Of a stretch of 11,789 bases of DNA, positions 5,442-11,603 are shown one piece after another (position 1 is the first letter of the stretch; each line of letters begins with the position of its first letter). The DNA is from Prevotellaceae bacterium (lineage in GTDB: Bacteria > Bacteroidota > Bacteroidia > Bacteroidales > UBA932): NCBI GenBank assembly GCA_031284065.1, contig JAITAP010000236.1:1-11789 (forward strand), written 5' to 3'. Under the pieces are notes generated by a model, which saw only the letters and a program-made list of their open reading frames with translations, did not search any database and was not told where the DNA came from. A program made the position numbers and the translations under genes.

Positions 5442-7682
5442 ATGAGTATCAGCCAAAAAATACACATGAACACCCGTCAGCAAACTTTTCCTGTTCTTCA
5501 CCTGCACTGCGCTGCGTGCGTCAAGGCGGTGGAAGACGCTATCCGAAACCTGCCCGGCGTGGCAGGCGTTGCGGTGAACCTCGCTTCGGCGAGCGCCACC
5601 ATTAGCTACCAACCCGAACGAATATCGCTGCCCAAAATCCGCAAGGCGGTGCAGGCAAAAGGCTACGACCTGCTGACGGAAGAAAAAAGCGGCTCCGAAG
5701 CCGCCGAAAAAATCCGGACAAGCGAGTACCGCAAGCTCAAAAGCCGCACGGCGTGGGCTGCCGCGCTATCGCTGCCGGTGGCTGCCGCGAGCATGTTCTT
5801 CTCCGACGTTCCCTTTGCCGGCGAGCTGATGTGGATACTTGCCACGCCGGTGGTTTGCTGGGTTGGCCGAGATTTCTTCCTTCGCGCAGGGCGGCAGCTG
5901 CGGCGCAGGGCGGCGAGCATGGACACGCTGGTAGCCCTGAGCGTGGGCGTTGCCTACCTGTTCAGCGTCGGCAACGTCCTGTTCCCCGACTTTTGGCTCT
6001 CCAGAGGCATTTTGCCGCATGTTTACTTTGAAACGGCGAGCGTTATCGTCACGTTCGTTTTGCTGGGTCGCTGCATGGAGGAGAGGGCAAAAAGCAACAC
6101 CTCGTCGGCGCTAAAAAAGCTGATAGGCTTGCAGCCCCAAACGGTTACGCTGGCGTGCGCGGACGGGCGGCAGGTGCAGGTCGGCGTGGAGCAAGTGGCG
6201 GCAGGCGATACGGTGCTGGTAAAGCCCGGCGAAAGAATAGCGGTGGACGGCGCTGTAGCGGAGGGCAGCTCGTATGTGGATGAAAGTATGCTTAGCGGAG
6301 AGCCCGTCCCCGTGCTGAAGCAAGAGCACGAAAAGGTTTACGCCGGGACGATTAACCAGCGGGGCAGCTTTAAGCTTCGCGCCGAAAAAATTGGGGCGGA
6401 AACGTTGCTGTCCCACATTATCCGTATGGTACAGGCTGCGCAGGGGAGCAAAGCGCCGGTGCAAAAGTTCGTGGACAGGGTTGCCTCCGTATTCGTGCCG
6501 GTTGTTATTGGCGCTGCCCTTGCCGCCTTTGCGGGGTGGCTACTGTTTGCCGGAGTTTCCGGCGTTACGCACGGCTTGCTGGCGTTCGTTACCGTGCTGA
6601 TTATCGCTTGCCCCTGCGCGTTGGGGCTGGCGACCCCTACGGCAATTGTGGTTGGCGTTGGCAAGGCGGCAGAGCAGGGTATTCTGGTAAAAGACGCCGA
6701 AAGCCTCGAGGCGGCGAGAAAAATCAACGCCGTTGTGCTCGACAAGACCGGCACTGTTACCGAAGGCAAGCCGACGGTAACGGCGGCGCTGTGGGCACAT
6801 GGCGACAGCCGCAGCGCACCCGCGCTGCGCAGCCTCGAAGCGCAGTCGGAGCACCCGCTGGCGGAAGCCGTTGTCCGCTACCTTGAGGGCGAGCCTTTAC
6901 GTGCGGTTACCGCCTTTGAGAGCCTCACCGGTAGAGGCGTGAAAGGCGTGGTGAACGGGCAAACCTACCTTGTCGGCAGCGCCCGCCTGCTCGCCGAAAA
7001 CCGTATCACAACGGACGAGCAACTTGCCGCCGCCGCAAAAACGTTTACCGCGCAGGCCAAAACAGCCATTTGGTTTGCTGACGAAAAAAATGCCCTCGCC
7101 TTGGTGGCCGTTGAGGACAAGCTGAAGGCGACCTCTTGCGTCGCCGTCCGGCAGCTGCGGCGCAGCGGCATTGCCGTTTACATGCTCACCGGCGACAGCG
7201 CCGCCGCCGCAAAGGTGGTTGCCGCCGCCGCAGGCGTTGACGATTTTCGCGCCGAAGTCCTTCCGCAGCAAAAGGTGGCGTTCATCCGGCAGCTTCAGCG
7301 CGAGGGAAAAATCGTGGCAATGGCGGGCGACGGAATAAACGACAGCGCCGCCCTTGCGCAAGCCGACGTTAGCATTGCAATGGGCACGGGCAGCGACATT
7401 GCCATAGACGTCGCCAAAATGGCCATCGTTTCGTCCGACCTCTCCAAAATTCCGGTAGCCATGCAGCTGTCGAGGCAAACCGTTGGCGTAATTCGGCAAA
7501 ACCTGTTCTGGGCGTTCTTCTACAACCTTATTGGGATACCTGTTGCCGCCGGGCTGCTCTACCCCCTCGGCGGATTTCTGCTAAACCCAATGGTTGCCGG
7601 AGGCGCCATGGCGTTGAGTAGCATCAGCGTGGTAGGGAATAGCCTGCGGCTACGGCGAAAGCTGAAGAGAGCTGAAAATTGA
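5442..7682 (+). CDS. copA: Copper-translocating P1B-type ATPase
   Basis: Exports Cu(I) from the cytoplasm by ATP hydrolysis, protecting the cell from copper. The 746-residue product has one N-terminal heavy-metal domain (about 15-80; C23-A-A-C26) and eight expected membrane segments. All core motifs are present: SGEPVPV in the actuator domain, membrane metal site C390-P391-C392, phosphorylated D434 in DKTGT, H471-P472 in SEHPLAE and GDGIND at 629-634. The last helices carry Y694-N695 (YNLIGIPVAAG) and M723-x-x-S726-S727, the signature of Cu(I) rather than Zn/Cd pumps. The metal domain reads HLHCAAC rather than the usual GMxCxxC, so Gly and Met are replaced. A second in-frame ATG at 5466 is an equally possible start. 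It lies 3 bp after the permease stop and is the last gene of the run; a repeat-rich region follows 4 bp later. Confidence 0.95.
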   Translation: MSISQKIHMNTRQQTFPVLHLHCAACVKAVEDAIRNLPGVAGVAVNLASASATISYQPERISLPKIRKAVQAKGYDLLTEEKSGSEAAEKIRTSEYRKLKSRTAWAAALSLPVAAASMFFSDVPFAGELMWILATPVVCWVGRDFFLRAGRQLRRRAASMDTLVALSVGVAYLFSVGNVLFPDFWLSRGILPHVYFETASVIVTFVLLGRCMEERAKSNTSSALKKLIGLQPQTVTLACADGRQVQVGVEQVAAGDTVLVKPGERIAVDGAVAEGSSYVDESMLSGEPVPVLKQEHEKVYAGTINQRGSFKLRAEKIGAETLLSHIIRMVQAAQGSKAPVQKFVDRVASVFVPVVIGAALAAFAGWLLFAGVSGVTHGLLAFVTVLIIACPCALGLATPTAIVVGVGKAAEQGILVKDAESLEAARKINAVVLDKTGTVTEGKPTVTAALWAHGDSRSAPALRSLEAQSEHPLAEAVVRYLEGEPLRAVTAFESLTGRGVKGVVNGQTYLVGSARLLAENRITTDEQLAAAAKTFTAQAKTAIWFADEKNALALVAVEDKLKATSCVAVRQLRRSGIAVYMLTGDSAAAAKVVAAAAGVDDFRAEVLPQQKVAFIRQLQREGKIVAMAGDGINDSAALAQADVSIAMGTGSDIAIDVAKMAIVSSDLSKIPVAMQLSRQTVGVIRQNLFWAFFYNLIGIPVAAGLLYPLGGFLLNPMVAGGAMALSSISVVGNSLRLRRKLKRAEN

Positions 7683-7686
7683 AAAT

Positions 7687-7701
7687 GACTTTGTTGCAAC
7701 G
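7687..7701. repeat. Solitary copy of the element's 15-bp terminus
   Basis: GACTTTGTTGCAACG is identical to the first 15 bases of the terminal repeat at 7760 and in the same orientation. It begins 4 bp after the copA stop and is not followed by the rest of the 72-bp arm. It looks like a remnant or an older nested end. Confidence 0.7.
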
Positions 7702-7740
7702 GTAGCACATTATATAAAGCCTAATAAATATTTTCAATTA

Positions 7741-7757
7741 ATTCCCCGTAGGGGAAT
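7741..7757. repeat. 17-bp palindrome ATTCCCC-GTA-GGGGAAT
   Basis: A perfect inverted repeat with the same arms as the palindrome at 59-75, almost 7.7 kb away, but with the central triplet reversed. It ends 2 bp before the left arm of the MITE-like element. Confidence 0.65.
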
Positions 7758-7820
7758 AAGACTTTGTTGCAACGAGAACTTGAGGAAAATTTAAATTCTG
7801 AATTGGCTGATGTCGTGTAA

Positions 7821-7848
7821 GTCCCGCAGGGACGTGTCCCTGCGGGAC
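7821..7848. repeat. Paired inverted palindromes forming a 13-bp stem with 2-base loop
   Basis: GTCCCGCAGGGAC (7821-7833) and GTCCCTGCGGGAC (7836-7848) are exact reverse complements separated by GT. Each is also close to palindromic by itself. A second hairpin, TTGCTTG-ACG-CAAGCAA, follows at 7849-7865. As RNA this is a very stable stem 140-180 nt after copA and could protect or end its 3' end. Confidence 0.75.
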
Positions 7849-7886
7849 TTGCTTGACGCAAGCAACAATTCTCAACTCTCACGCGC

Positions 7887-7917
7887 CCGTCCCGTTAGGG
7901 ACGGAATGTTGGTAGAA
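7887..7917 (+). repeat. Palindrome plus GTTGGTAGAA, copy 1
   Basis: An 18-base stem-loop CCGTCCCGTTAGGGACGG followed by AATGTTGGTAGAA. Copy 2 is identical except for one missing T in the loop. Confidence 0.8.
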
Positions 7918-7942
7918 AACGGATACCTCCCTCTCGTTTTCC

Positions 7943-7972
7943 CCGTCCCGTAGGGACGGAATGTTGGTAGAA
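7943..7972 (+). repeat. Palindrome plus GTTGGTAGAA, copy 2
   Basis: A 17-base stem-loop CCGTCCCGTAGGGACGG followed by AATGTTGGTAGAA. It lies in the same orientation as copy 1, starting 56 bp after it. Confidence 0.8.
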
Positions 7973-7992
7973 GATGCCACCGTTACACATTT

Positions 7993-8032
7993 TTCTTCCA
8001 TACCGTTTTTACATTCCGTCCATACGGGACGG
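7993..8032 (-). repeat. Palindrome plus tail, degenerate inverted copy 3
   Basis: On the minus strand: CCGTCCCGTATGGACGGAATGT, then a spacer of about 10 bases, then TGGAAGAA. It is recognisable as the same unit but with an insertion between palindrome and tail. Confidence 0.5.
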
Positions 8033-8055
8033 GGGTTGAGAGGGGGTGGCGTGTT

Positions 8056-8083
8056 TTCTTCCAACATTCCGTCCCTGCGGGAC
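8056..8083 (-). repeat. Palindrome plus GTTGGAAGAA, inverted copy 4
   Basis: On the minus strand: GTCCCGCAGGGACGG, then AATGTTGGAAGAA. Two copies thus point right and two point left, giving the interior of the element its own mirror symmetry. Confidence 0.75.
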
Positions 8084-8163
8084 TTGCGCGGCGTCAGCCA
8101 ATTCAAAATTCAAAATTCAAAATTCTCAATCCCTGCGGGACTTACACGGCGTCAGCCAATTCA
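8073..8163. repeat. Two 33-bp direct repeats flanking an AT-rich 8-bp tandem
   Basis: 8073-8105 and 8131-8163 match at 31 of 33 positions (CCCTGCGGGACTT, then GGCGTCAGCCAATTCA). The second copy is the inner part of the right terminal arm; an inverted copy lies in the left arm. Between them ATTCAAAA is repeated about three times (8101-8125). Confidence 0.8.
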
Positions 8164-8317
8164 GAATTTAAATTTTTTCCCCAAGTTCTCGTTGCAACAA
8201 AGTCACTTTAAAATCAAAATTCAAAATCGCTTTAAGCTTCATTTTTACCTGATTTTAACAGCAAAACGATCTCAGTAGCCCCTCAAAAAACATACTCGCA
8301 AGCCCTGTTCTCAATTC

Positions 8318-9028
8318 CTATATCCCCAGCTCAGCTTTCAGCTGGGCAATGCAGCATGTTACCACGCCGGCGGTTTCGGTTCGCAAGCGGCTGTTGCCGA
8401 GGCTGACCTCCACAAAACCGTTTTGCCGCGCCAGCTCTACCTCCAACGGGCTGAAATCGCCCTCGGGGCCAATCAGCGCCAGTGTTCGCCCTTGGGGGTG
8501 AACAAGGTGCTGTAGCGGGCGTTTTTGCGAAGCCATGCAGTGGGCAATGCACTTTACCCCGTCGAAGGGCTGCGCGACGAAAGCCGCAAAGTCCCGCATC
8601 GGGTTCAGGTGGGGGTGGTACGCCTTGAGCGATTGCTTCACCGCCGCCGTTACCACCTTTTCCGACCGCTCGGCTTTCACCGTCCTGCGCTCCGAGCGTT
8701 CGCACAGCAGCGGCGTAATTTCGTCCACGCCAATTTCGGTTGCCTTTTCCAAAAACCACTCATACCGCTCCACGTTCTTTGTGGGTGCGAGCGCCACGTG
8801 CAGGTAGCCGCTCCGCTTGCCCACCTCGCGCTGCACGCCGGTTATGCGCACGGTGCAACGCTTGTCGTGCGCCTCCGTGATTTGCGCGGCGTACAGCCCT
8901 CCGCGCCCGTCAATAAGGTGCACGGCGTCGCCCGTGCCCAGCCGCAGCACGCGAACGCAGTGCTTAGACTCCTCCTCGCTTAGCGTATAAGCGTCGCCGG
9001 ATATGTCGGGGGTGTAAAAAAGGTACAT
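8318..9028 (-). CDS. rsmE: 16S rRNA (uracil-1498-N3)-methyltransferase
   Basis: Methylates N3 of U1498 in 16S rRNA of the small ribosomal subunit using S-adenosylmethionine. The 236 residues match the family length. An N-terminal PUA-like RNA-binding part (1-70; HCVRVLRLGTGDAVHLIDG) precedes the SPOUT methyltransferase domain. KNVERYEWFLEKATEIGVDEITPL lies at 84-107, KQSLKAYHPHLNP at 131-143, LIGPEGDFS at 185-193 and SLGNSRLRTETAGV at 209-222; the last two form the knotted cofactor site. The first Met (MYLFYTP) is used: a -7 box lies 26 bases upstream. The promoter and first 49 bases overlap the small reading frame at 8980-9306. It converges with copA across the repeat region. Confidence 0.96.
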   Translation of the reverse strand: MYLFYTPDISGDAYTLSEEESKHCVRVLRLGTGDAVHLIDGRGGLYAAQITEAHDKRCTVRITGVQREVGKRSGYLHVALAPTKNVERYEWFLEKATEIGVDEITPLLCERSERRTVKAERSEKVVTAAVKQSLKAYHPHLNPMRDFAAFVAQPFDGVKCIAHCMASQKRPLQHLVHPQGRTLALIGPEGDFSPLEVELARQNGFVEVSLGNSRLRTETAGVVTCCIAQLKAELGI

Positions 9029-9306
9029 AAGCTCTCTTTTTGCTTGTGAAAGCGCAAAAGTAGGAAAGATTTTTGGATTGCCACGAATATCTTGCTGATG
9101 ATTTCGTAGACCAAGTATTTCAGCGTTTTGTCGCCAATCTTGCCGATGCGCTGCGTGTAAAATCCAATCAACCGGCGCTTTTTCCTTGCTTTCTGCAACG
9201 TTTCTTTGGCGTTGCCCGCGTAGCGCATCGCCTCCGTGTAGCTTTGTTGCTTTAATTTTTGTTGTTCGTCGGGTGACATTTTAGTGGCTTTTAGCGTAAC
9301 AGGCAT
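8980..9306 (-). pseudogene. Small ORF with DUF5618-like start, probably a truncated remnant
   Basis: A 108-residue frame. Residues 10-43 (SPDEQQKLKQQSYTEAMRYAGNAKETLQKARKK, less its first residue) resemble the start of DUF5618 proteins of Bacteroidota, recalled as K..Y.EA.RYM.NAKE.LKKAGKE. The expected continuation (KYVRTACGTAY-like) is missing; instead a basic stretch and an isoleucine-rich stretch (YLVYEIISKIFVAIQ) follow. The frame then runs through the rsmE promoter and 49 bp into rsmE out of frame, so its last 30 or so codons are unlikely to be native. I found no single frameshift restoring the domain. The start at 9306 is chosen because a -7 box ends 26 bases upstream; ATGs at 9357 and 9279 are alternatives. 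It may instead be a real short gene of unknown function. Confidence 0.45.
9055..9062 (-). promoter_or_regulatory. Bacteroidota -7 box of rsmE
   Basis: TACTTTTG on the minus strand, the same sequence as the pyk box and again with exactly 26 bases to the ATG. It lies inside the 8980-9306 reading frame. No clear TTTG at the -33 position. Confidence 0.55.
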
Positions 9307-9332
9307 TTTGCTTAGTAGCGAAAAAGGCGCTG

Positions 9333-9340
9333 CAAATGTA
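9333..9340 (-). promoter_or_regulatory. Bacteroidota -7 box of the DUF5618-like ORF
   Basis: TACATTTG on the minus strand matches TAnnTTTG, with 26 bases to the ATG at 9306, the same spacing as pyk and rsmE. TTTG at 9355-9358 is only 14 bp upstream, too close for a standard -33. Confidence 0.45.
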
Positions 9341-9435
9341 CAACTTTTTTCCTGCAAACCAATACGCAGGACTGCAACGACAACGCCCGTGAAGAAAAAA
9401 CGCTATCGCTATTCGCTGAAGTAAAAAAAGATGTA

Positions 9436-9443
9436 TAACTTTG
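9436..9443 (+). promoter_or_regulatory. Bacteroidota -7 box of murI
   Basis: TAACTTTG matches TAnnTTTG; TTCG at 9412-9415 sits 20 bp upstream as a possible weak -33. It overlaps the in-frame ATG at 9431, which therefore cannot be on the transcript and cannot be the murI start. Confidence 0.5.
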
Positions 9444-9486
9444 TAGCCGAAAAGTGCGAGCTATTTGTATTCGCAGCTGTATTGAT

Positions 9487-9516
9487 ATTCGTAATTCCTA
9501 AATTCGTAATTCCTAA
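9487..9516 (+). repeat. Perfect 15-bp tandem duplication upstream of murI
   Basis: ATTCGTAATTCCTAA occurs twice in a row (9487-9501 and 9502-9516) and is followed directly by ATTGAACAGC, where murI homology begins. Its length is a multiple of three, so it keeps the frame open and would add VIPKF repeats if translated. Confidence 0.85.
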
Positions 9517-9517
9517 A

Positions 9518-10324
9518 TTGAACAGCATCGGGATTTTTGATTCTGGGGTAGGGGGCTTGTCCGTGCTTCGGGAGGTTGCGGCGCAGCTGCCGCGCGAGCG
9601 CGTATGCTACGTAGCCGACGCTGCGCACTGCCCGTATGGATCGCGTCCTGCGGGCGAAGTGCAGAGGCTGTCGCTGAGCATTGTTAAGTTTTTGCTCCAA
9701 AAGGGCTGCAAGCTCATTGTGGTGGCCTGCAACACCGCCACCGCCGCCGCTATCGACGAGCTGCGCAGGGTGTTTCCTCACGTGCCGTTTGTGGGCATGG
9801 AGCCTGCCGTGAAGCCCGCCGCCGAGCAGAGCAAAACGCGCAGCGTAGGCATCTTGGCAACCGCCGGAACGCTGCAAGGCCGCCTGTTCAACCAAACCAA
9901 GGCGCGGTATGCCGTTGGCGTAAAGGTGCACGTTGCTGTAGGCAGCGGCTTGGTGGAGCTGGTAGAGCAGGGTAGGGAGGACTCTCCGGAAGCCTTGGCG
10001 TTGCTGCGCGGCTACCTCCAACCCATGCTCGACGACAGCGTAGATGAGCTCGTGCTCGGCTGCACGCACTACCCGTTTTTGAAAAACAGCATCGAAAAAG
10101 TAACGCAGGGGCGAATGGTCATCATCAATCCCGCGCCGGCCGTAGCGACGCAGGTAAAGCGGCTGCTTGCGCAGAACAACCTCCTGTGCGGCGAGGCTTC
10201 CGCCCAACCCTTTTACGAATTTTTCTCCACCGGCAGCGTGAATGGCTTAATGCAGCTGCAAAAAAAGCACCTGCCCATGCTAACCGAAAAATGTTCGCAC
10301 CAAGAGCTGCGACTTGAAGATTAG
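9518..10324 (+). CDS. murI: Glutamate racemase
   Basis: Interconverts L- and D-glutamate in the cytoplasm, supplying D-glutamate for peptidoglycan. From the TTG at 9518 the product is 268 residues, the family norm. Motifs: IGIFDSGVGGLSVLREV with D8 at 4-20, CPYGSR at 38-43, catalytic C71 in VVACNTATAAA, second catalytic C182 in VLGCTHYPF. No ATG or GTG lies in frame near the expected start. The frame extends back to ATG 9431, but that codon precedes or overlaps the -7 box and the extra 29 residues are an odd hydrophobic stretch with a duplicated VIPKF, so the leader is probably untranslated. TTG at 9482 (280 residues) is a second candidate. The gene converges with queA, 53 bp apart, and diverges from the ORF at 8980-9306. 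Confidence 0.93.
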   Translation: MNSIGIFDSGVGGLSVLREVAAQLPRERVCYVADAAHCPYGSRPAGEVQRLSLSIVKFLLQKGCKLIVVACNTATAAAIDELRRVFPHVPFVGMEPAVKPAAEQSKTRSVGILATAGTLQGRLFNQTKARYAVGVKVHVAVGSGLVELVEQGREDSPEALALLRGYLQPMLDDSVDELVLGCTHYPFLKNSIEKVTQGRMVIINPAPAVATQVKRLLAQNNLLCGEASAQPFYEFFSTGSVNGLMQLQKKHLPMLTEKCSHQELRLED

Positions 10325-10377
10325 GAAGCAAAGCTCACACCGCTGCCTGAAAGGTAGATCGGCGACCTGCGGCAAGC
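10325..10377. other. Spacer between convergent murI and queA
   Basis: 53 bp. A weak, bulged pairing is possible (CCGC...AGGT with ACCTGCGG around 10340-10372), but there is no T-run on either strand, so a terminator is only a possibility. AAGCTCAC occurs at both ends of the spacer (10331-10338 and 10374-10381). Confidence 0.3.
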
Positions 10378-11580
10378 TCACTGCAAAATCAGCGAGCTGT
10401 CGCCGTAGCTCAAAAACCGGAAGTCGTGCTCCAGCGCATAGCGGTATATCTCCCTCCAGCGGGTTCCCGTCATGGCGGCAACGAGAAGTAGAAGGGTGCT
10501 TTGCGGCTGGTGAAAGTTGGTTACCATACCCCGAATCATGCGAAAGCGGTAGGGTGGCGCTATCAAAATTTGGGTGCTCGCCGAAATTGCATTTATTTCA
10601 TTCGCTCTTAAGTAGCTTATTAAGTTGTCAACAATGGTTGATAGCTCTATTTTGTCCTCGCTCCCATACGGCGCCCATTGACTAATATTTGTTTGGAACT
10701 CATTTTTTTTCAACAAGTTGAACCCAATAAAGTAAATACTCTCAAGGCATCGCGCCGAAGTTGTGCCCACCGCCACTATTTTTCCCAAATGCTGCCGCAG
10801 CTGCGTGAGCGTTTCGAGGGTTACCTCAAAATGTTCGGCGTGCATTTCATGCTCCTCTATAGTGGTGGTTTTTACAGGCTTAAAAGTTCCCGCCCCAACG
10901 TGAAGCGTTACCTCCGCTGTACTTATACCCTTGTTTTTCAAATCGTTCAGCACGCTTGGCGTAAAGTGCAACCCTGCGGTGGGGGCGGCTACCGACCCCT
11001 CGCGCTTTGAGTAAACGGTTTGATAGCGCTCATAGTCAGCATTTTCTGTTGCCCGGTGCAGGTAGGGGGGGATGGGCAGCACGCCGGAAATTTCGAGCAC
11101 TTCGGCAAAGGTAAGATTGGGATTATCCCACGAAAACCGCACTACAGCTACCCCGTTCGCTACGCTTAGCTTTTTGGCGGACAGCGTATAGCGACTTCCG
11201 TTGTGAGTAAAAGGCAGGAGCAAACTTTCCTCTTTCCACCGCTTGAGGTTGCCTACGGTGCACACCCAGCTGCACTCCGCCTTTGCCGCAAGAGACAGCA
11301 TGTAGCTGTCAGGCGCGCAAGGCTCTAAGCAAAAAACCTCTATTGCCGCGCCGCTGTTCCGCCTGAACATTATCCGGGCGCGAATAACTTTGGTGTTGTT
11401 AAAGACTAACAGCGTTTCCTTTGGCAGAAGCTCGGGCAGCCGGGTAAACGCGGTTTCGCTAATGACGCTGCGCTCAAACACCAGCAGCTTCGACGCATCG
11501 CGTCGAGGCAAAGGGTATTTTGCAATGCGCTCATCGGGAAGAGTGTAGCTGTAGTCGGCTATGTGAATTTGTGGAATCAT
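10378..11580 (-). CDS. queA: S-adenosylmethionine:tRNA ribosyltransferase-isomerase
   Basis: Transfers and isomerises the ribose of S-adenosylmethionine onto preQ1-modified tRNA to give epoxyqueuosine, the penultimate step of queuosine synthesis, in the cytoplasm. The product is 400 residues, longer than the roughly 345-residue classical enzyme; I recall this longer form from other Bacteroidota. Motifs: FNNTKVIRAR at 60-69, LPIPPYL at 168-174, YQTVYSKREGSVAAPTAGLHF at 186-206, TLHVGAGTF at 225-233, TNFHQPQSTLL at 354-364 and FRFLSYGDSSL at 387-397. Extra length lies around 75-165 and 285-335; the latter is noticeably AT-rich and rich in Asn and Ile. The start is ATG 11580 (MIPQIHIADY); the frame continues to 11631, but the -7 box at 11595-11602 lies in that extension. 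It shares a 49-bp divergent promoter region with the ABC gene at 11630. Confidence 0.95.
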   Translation of the reverse strand: MIPQIHIADYSYTLPDERIAKYPLPRRDASKLLVFERSVISETAFTRLPELLPKETLLVFNNTKVIRARIMFRRNSGAAIEVFCLEPCAPDSYMLSLAAKAECSWVCTVGNLKRWKEESLLLPFTHNGSRYTLSAKKLSVANGVAVVRFSWDNPNLTFAEVLEISGVLPIPPYLHRATENADYERYQTVYSKREGSVAAPTAGLHFTPSVLNDLKNKGISTAEVTLHVGAGTFKPVKTTTIEEHEMHAEHFEVTLETLTQLRQHLGKIVAVGTTSARCLESIYFIGFNLLKKNEFQTNISQWAPYGSEDKIELSTIVDNLISYLRANEINAISASTQILIAPPYRFRMIRGMVTNFHQPQSTLLLLVAAMTGTRWREIYRYALEHDFRFLSYGDSSLILQ

Positions 11581-11594
11581 GTTGTTCTGTGGTG

Positions 11595-11602
11595 CAAAAT
11601 TA
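11595..11602 (-). promoter_or_regulatory. Bacteroidota -7 box of queA
   Basis: TAATTTTG on the minus strand, leaving 14 bases to the ATG at 11580, so the leader would be very short. It is one base from the opposite-strand box at 11604-11611. Confidence 0.5.
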
Positions 11603-11603
11603 C

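Larger units (their letters stand above)
7760..8204. mobile_element. MITE-like element with 72/74-bp terminal inverted repeats
   Basis: The left arm (7760-7831) and right arm (8131-8204) are reverse complements over 72 versus 74 bases, with three mismatches and one 2-base gap. Both begin GACTTTGTTGCAACG at the outer end, which resembles the TGTTGCAA seen in the ends of some IS elements such as the IS6 family (weak similarity only). The 299-bp interior has no transposase and no credible ORF, only palindromes. No clear target-site duplication flanks it (left AATAA, right ACTTT). A non-autonomous transposable element is the best reading; a BIME/REP-like composite is the alternative. Confidence 0.6.
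7683..8317. other. Non-coding repeat-rich region between copA and rsmE
   Basis: About 635 bp without a credible gene. It consists almost wholly of inverted and direct repeats: one 15-bp solitary end copy, a dispersed palindrome, a MITE-like element, at least seven CCC(GYR)GGG-type palindromes and an 8-bp AT-rich tandem repeat (ATTCAAAA, 8101-8125). Open frames here (for example 7961-8278) merely read through repeats. Because copA and rsmE converge on it, its hairpins could end both transcripts, though no classical hairpin plus T-run is present. Confidence 0.8.

Noticed and set aside
7879..8106. 75-residue minus-strand ORF within the repeat region
   Set aside because: It reads through four copies of the palindromic unit; internal similarity reflects DNA repeats.
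7961..8278. 105-residue ORF within the repeat region
   Set aside because: It is made of palindromes and AT-rich repeats and has no protein-like composition.
7683..8317. tRNA or small structured RNA gene in the repeat region
   Set aside because: No cloverleaf or known RNA motif was recognised; the hairpins are copies of dispersed palindromes.
9431..9517. N-terminal membrane anchor on MurI
   Set aside because: The hydrophobic stretch comes from promoter sequence and a 15-bp duplication; glutamate racemase is cytosolic and its homology starts at 9518.
10325..10377. Bidirectional terminator between murI and queA
   Set aside because: The possible stem is short and bulged and lacks a T-run on both strands.
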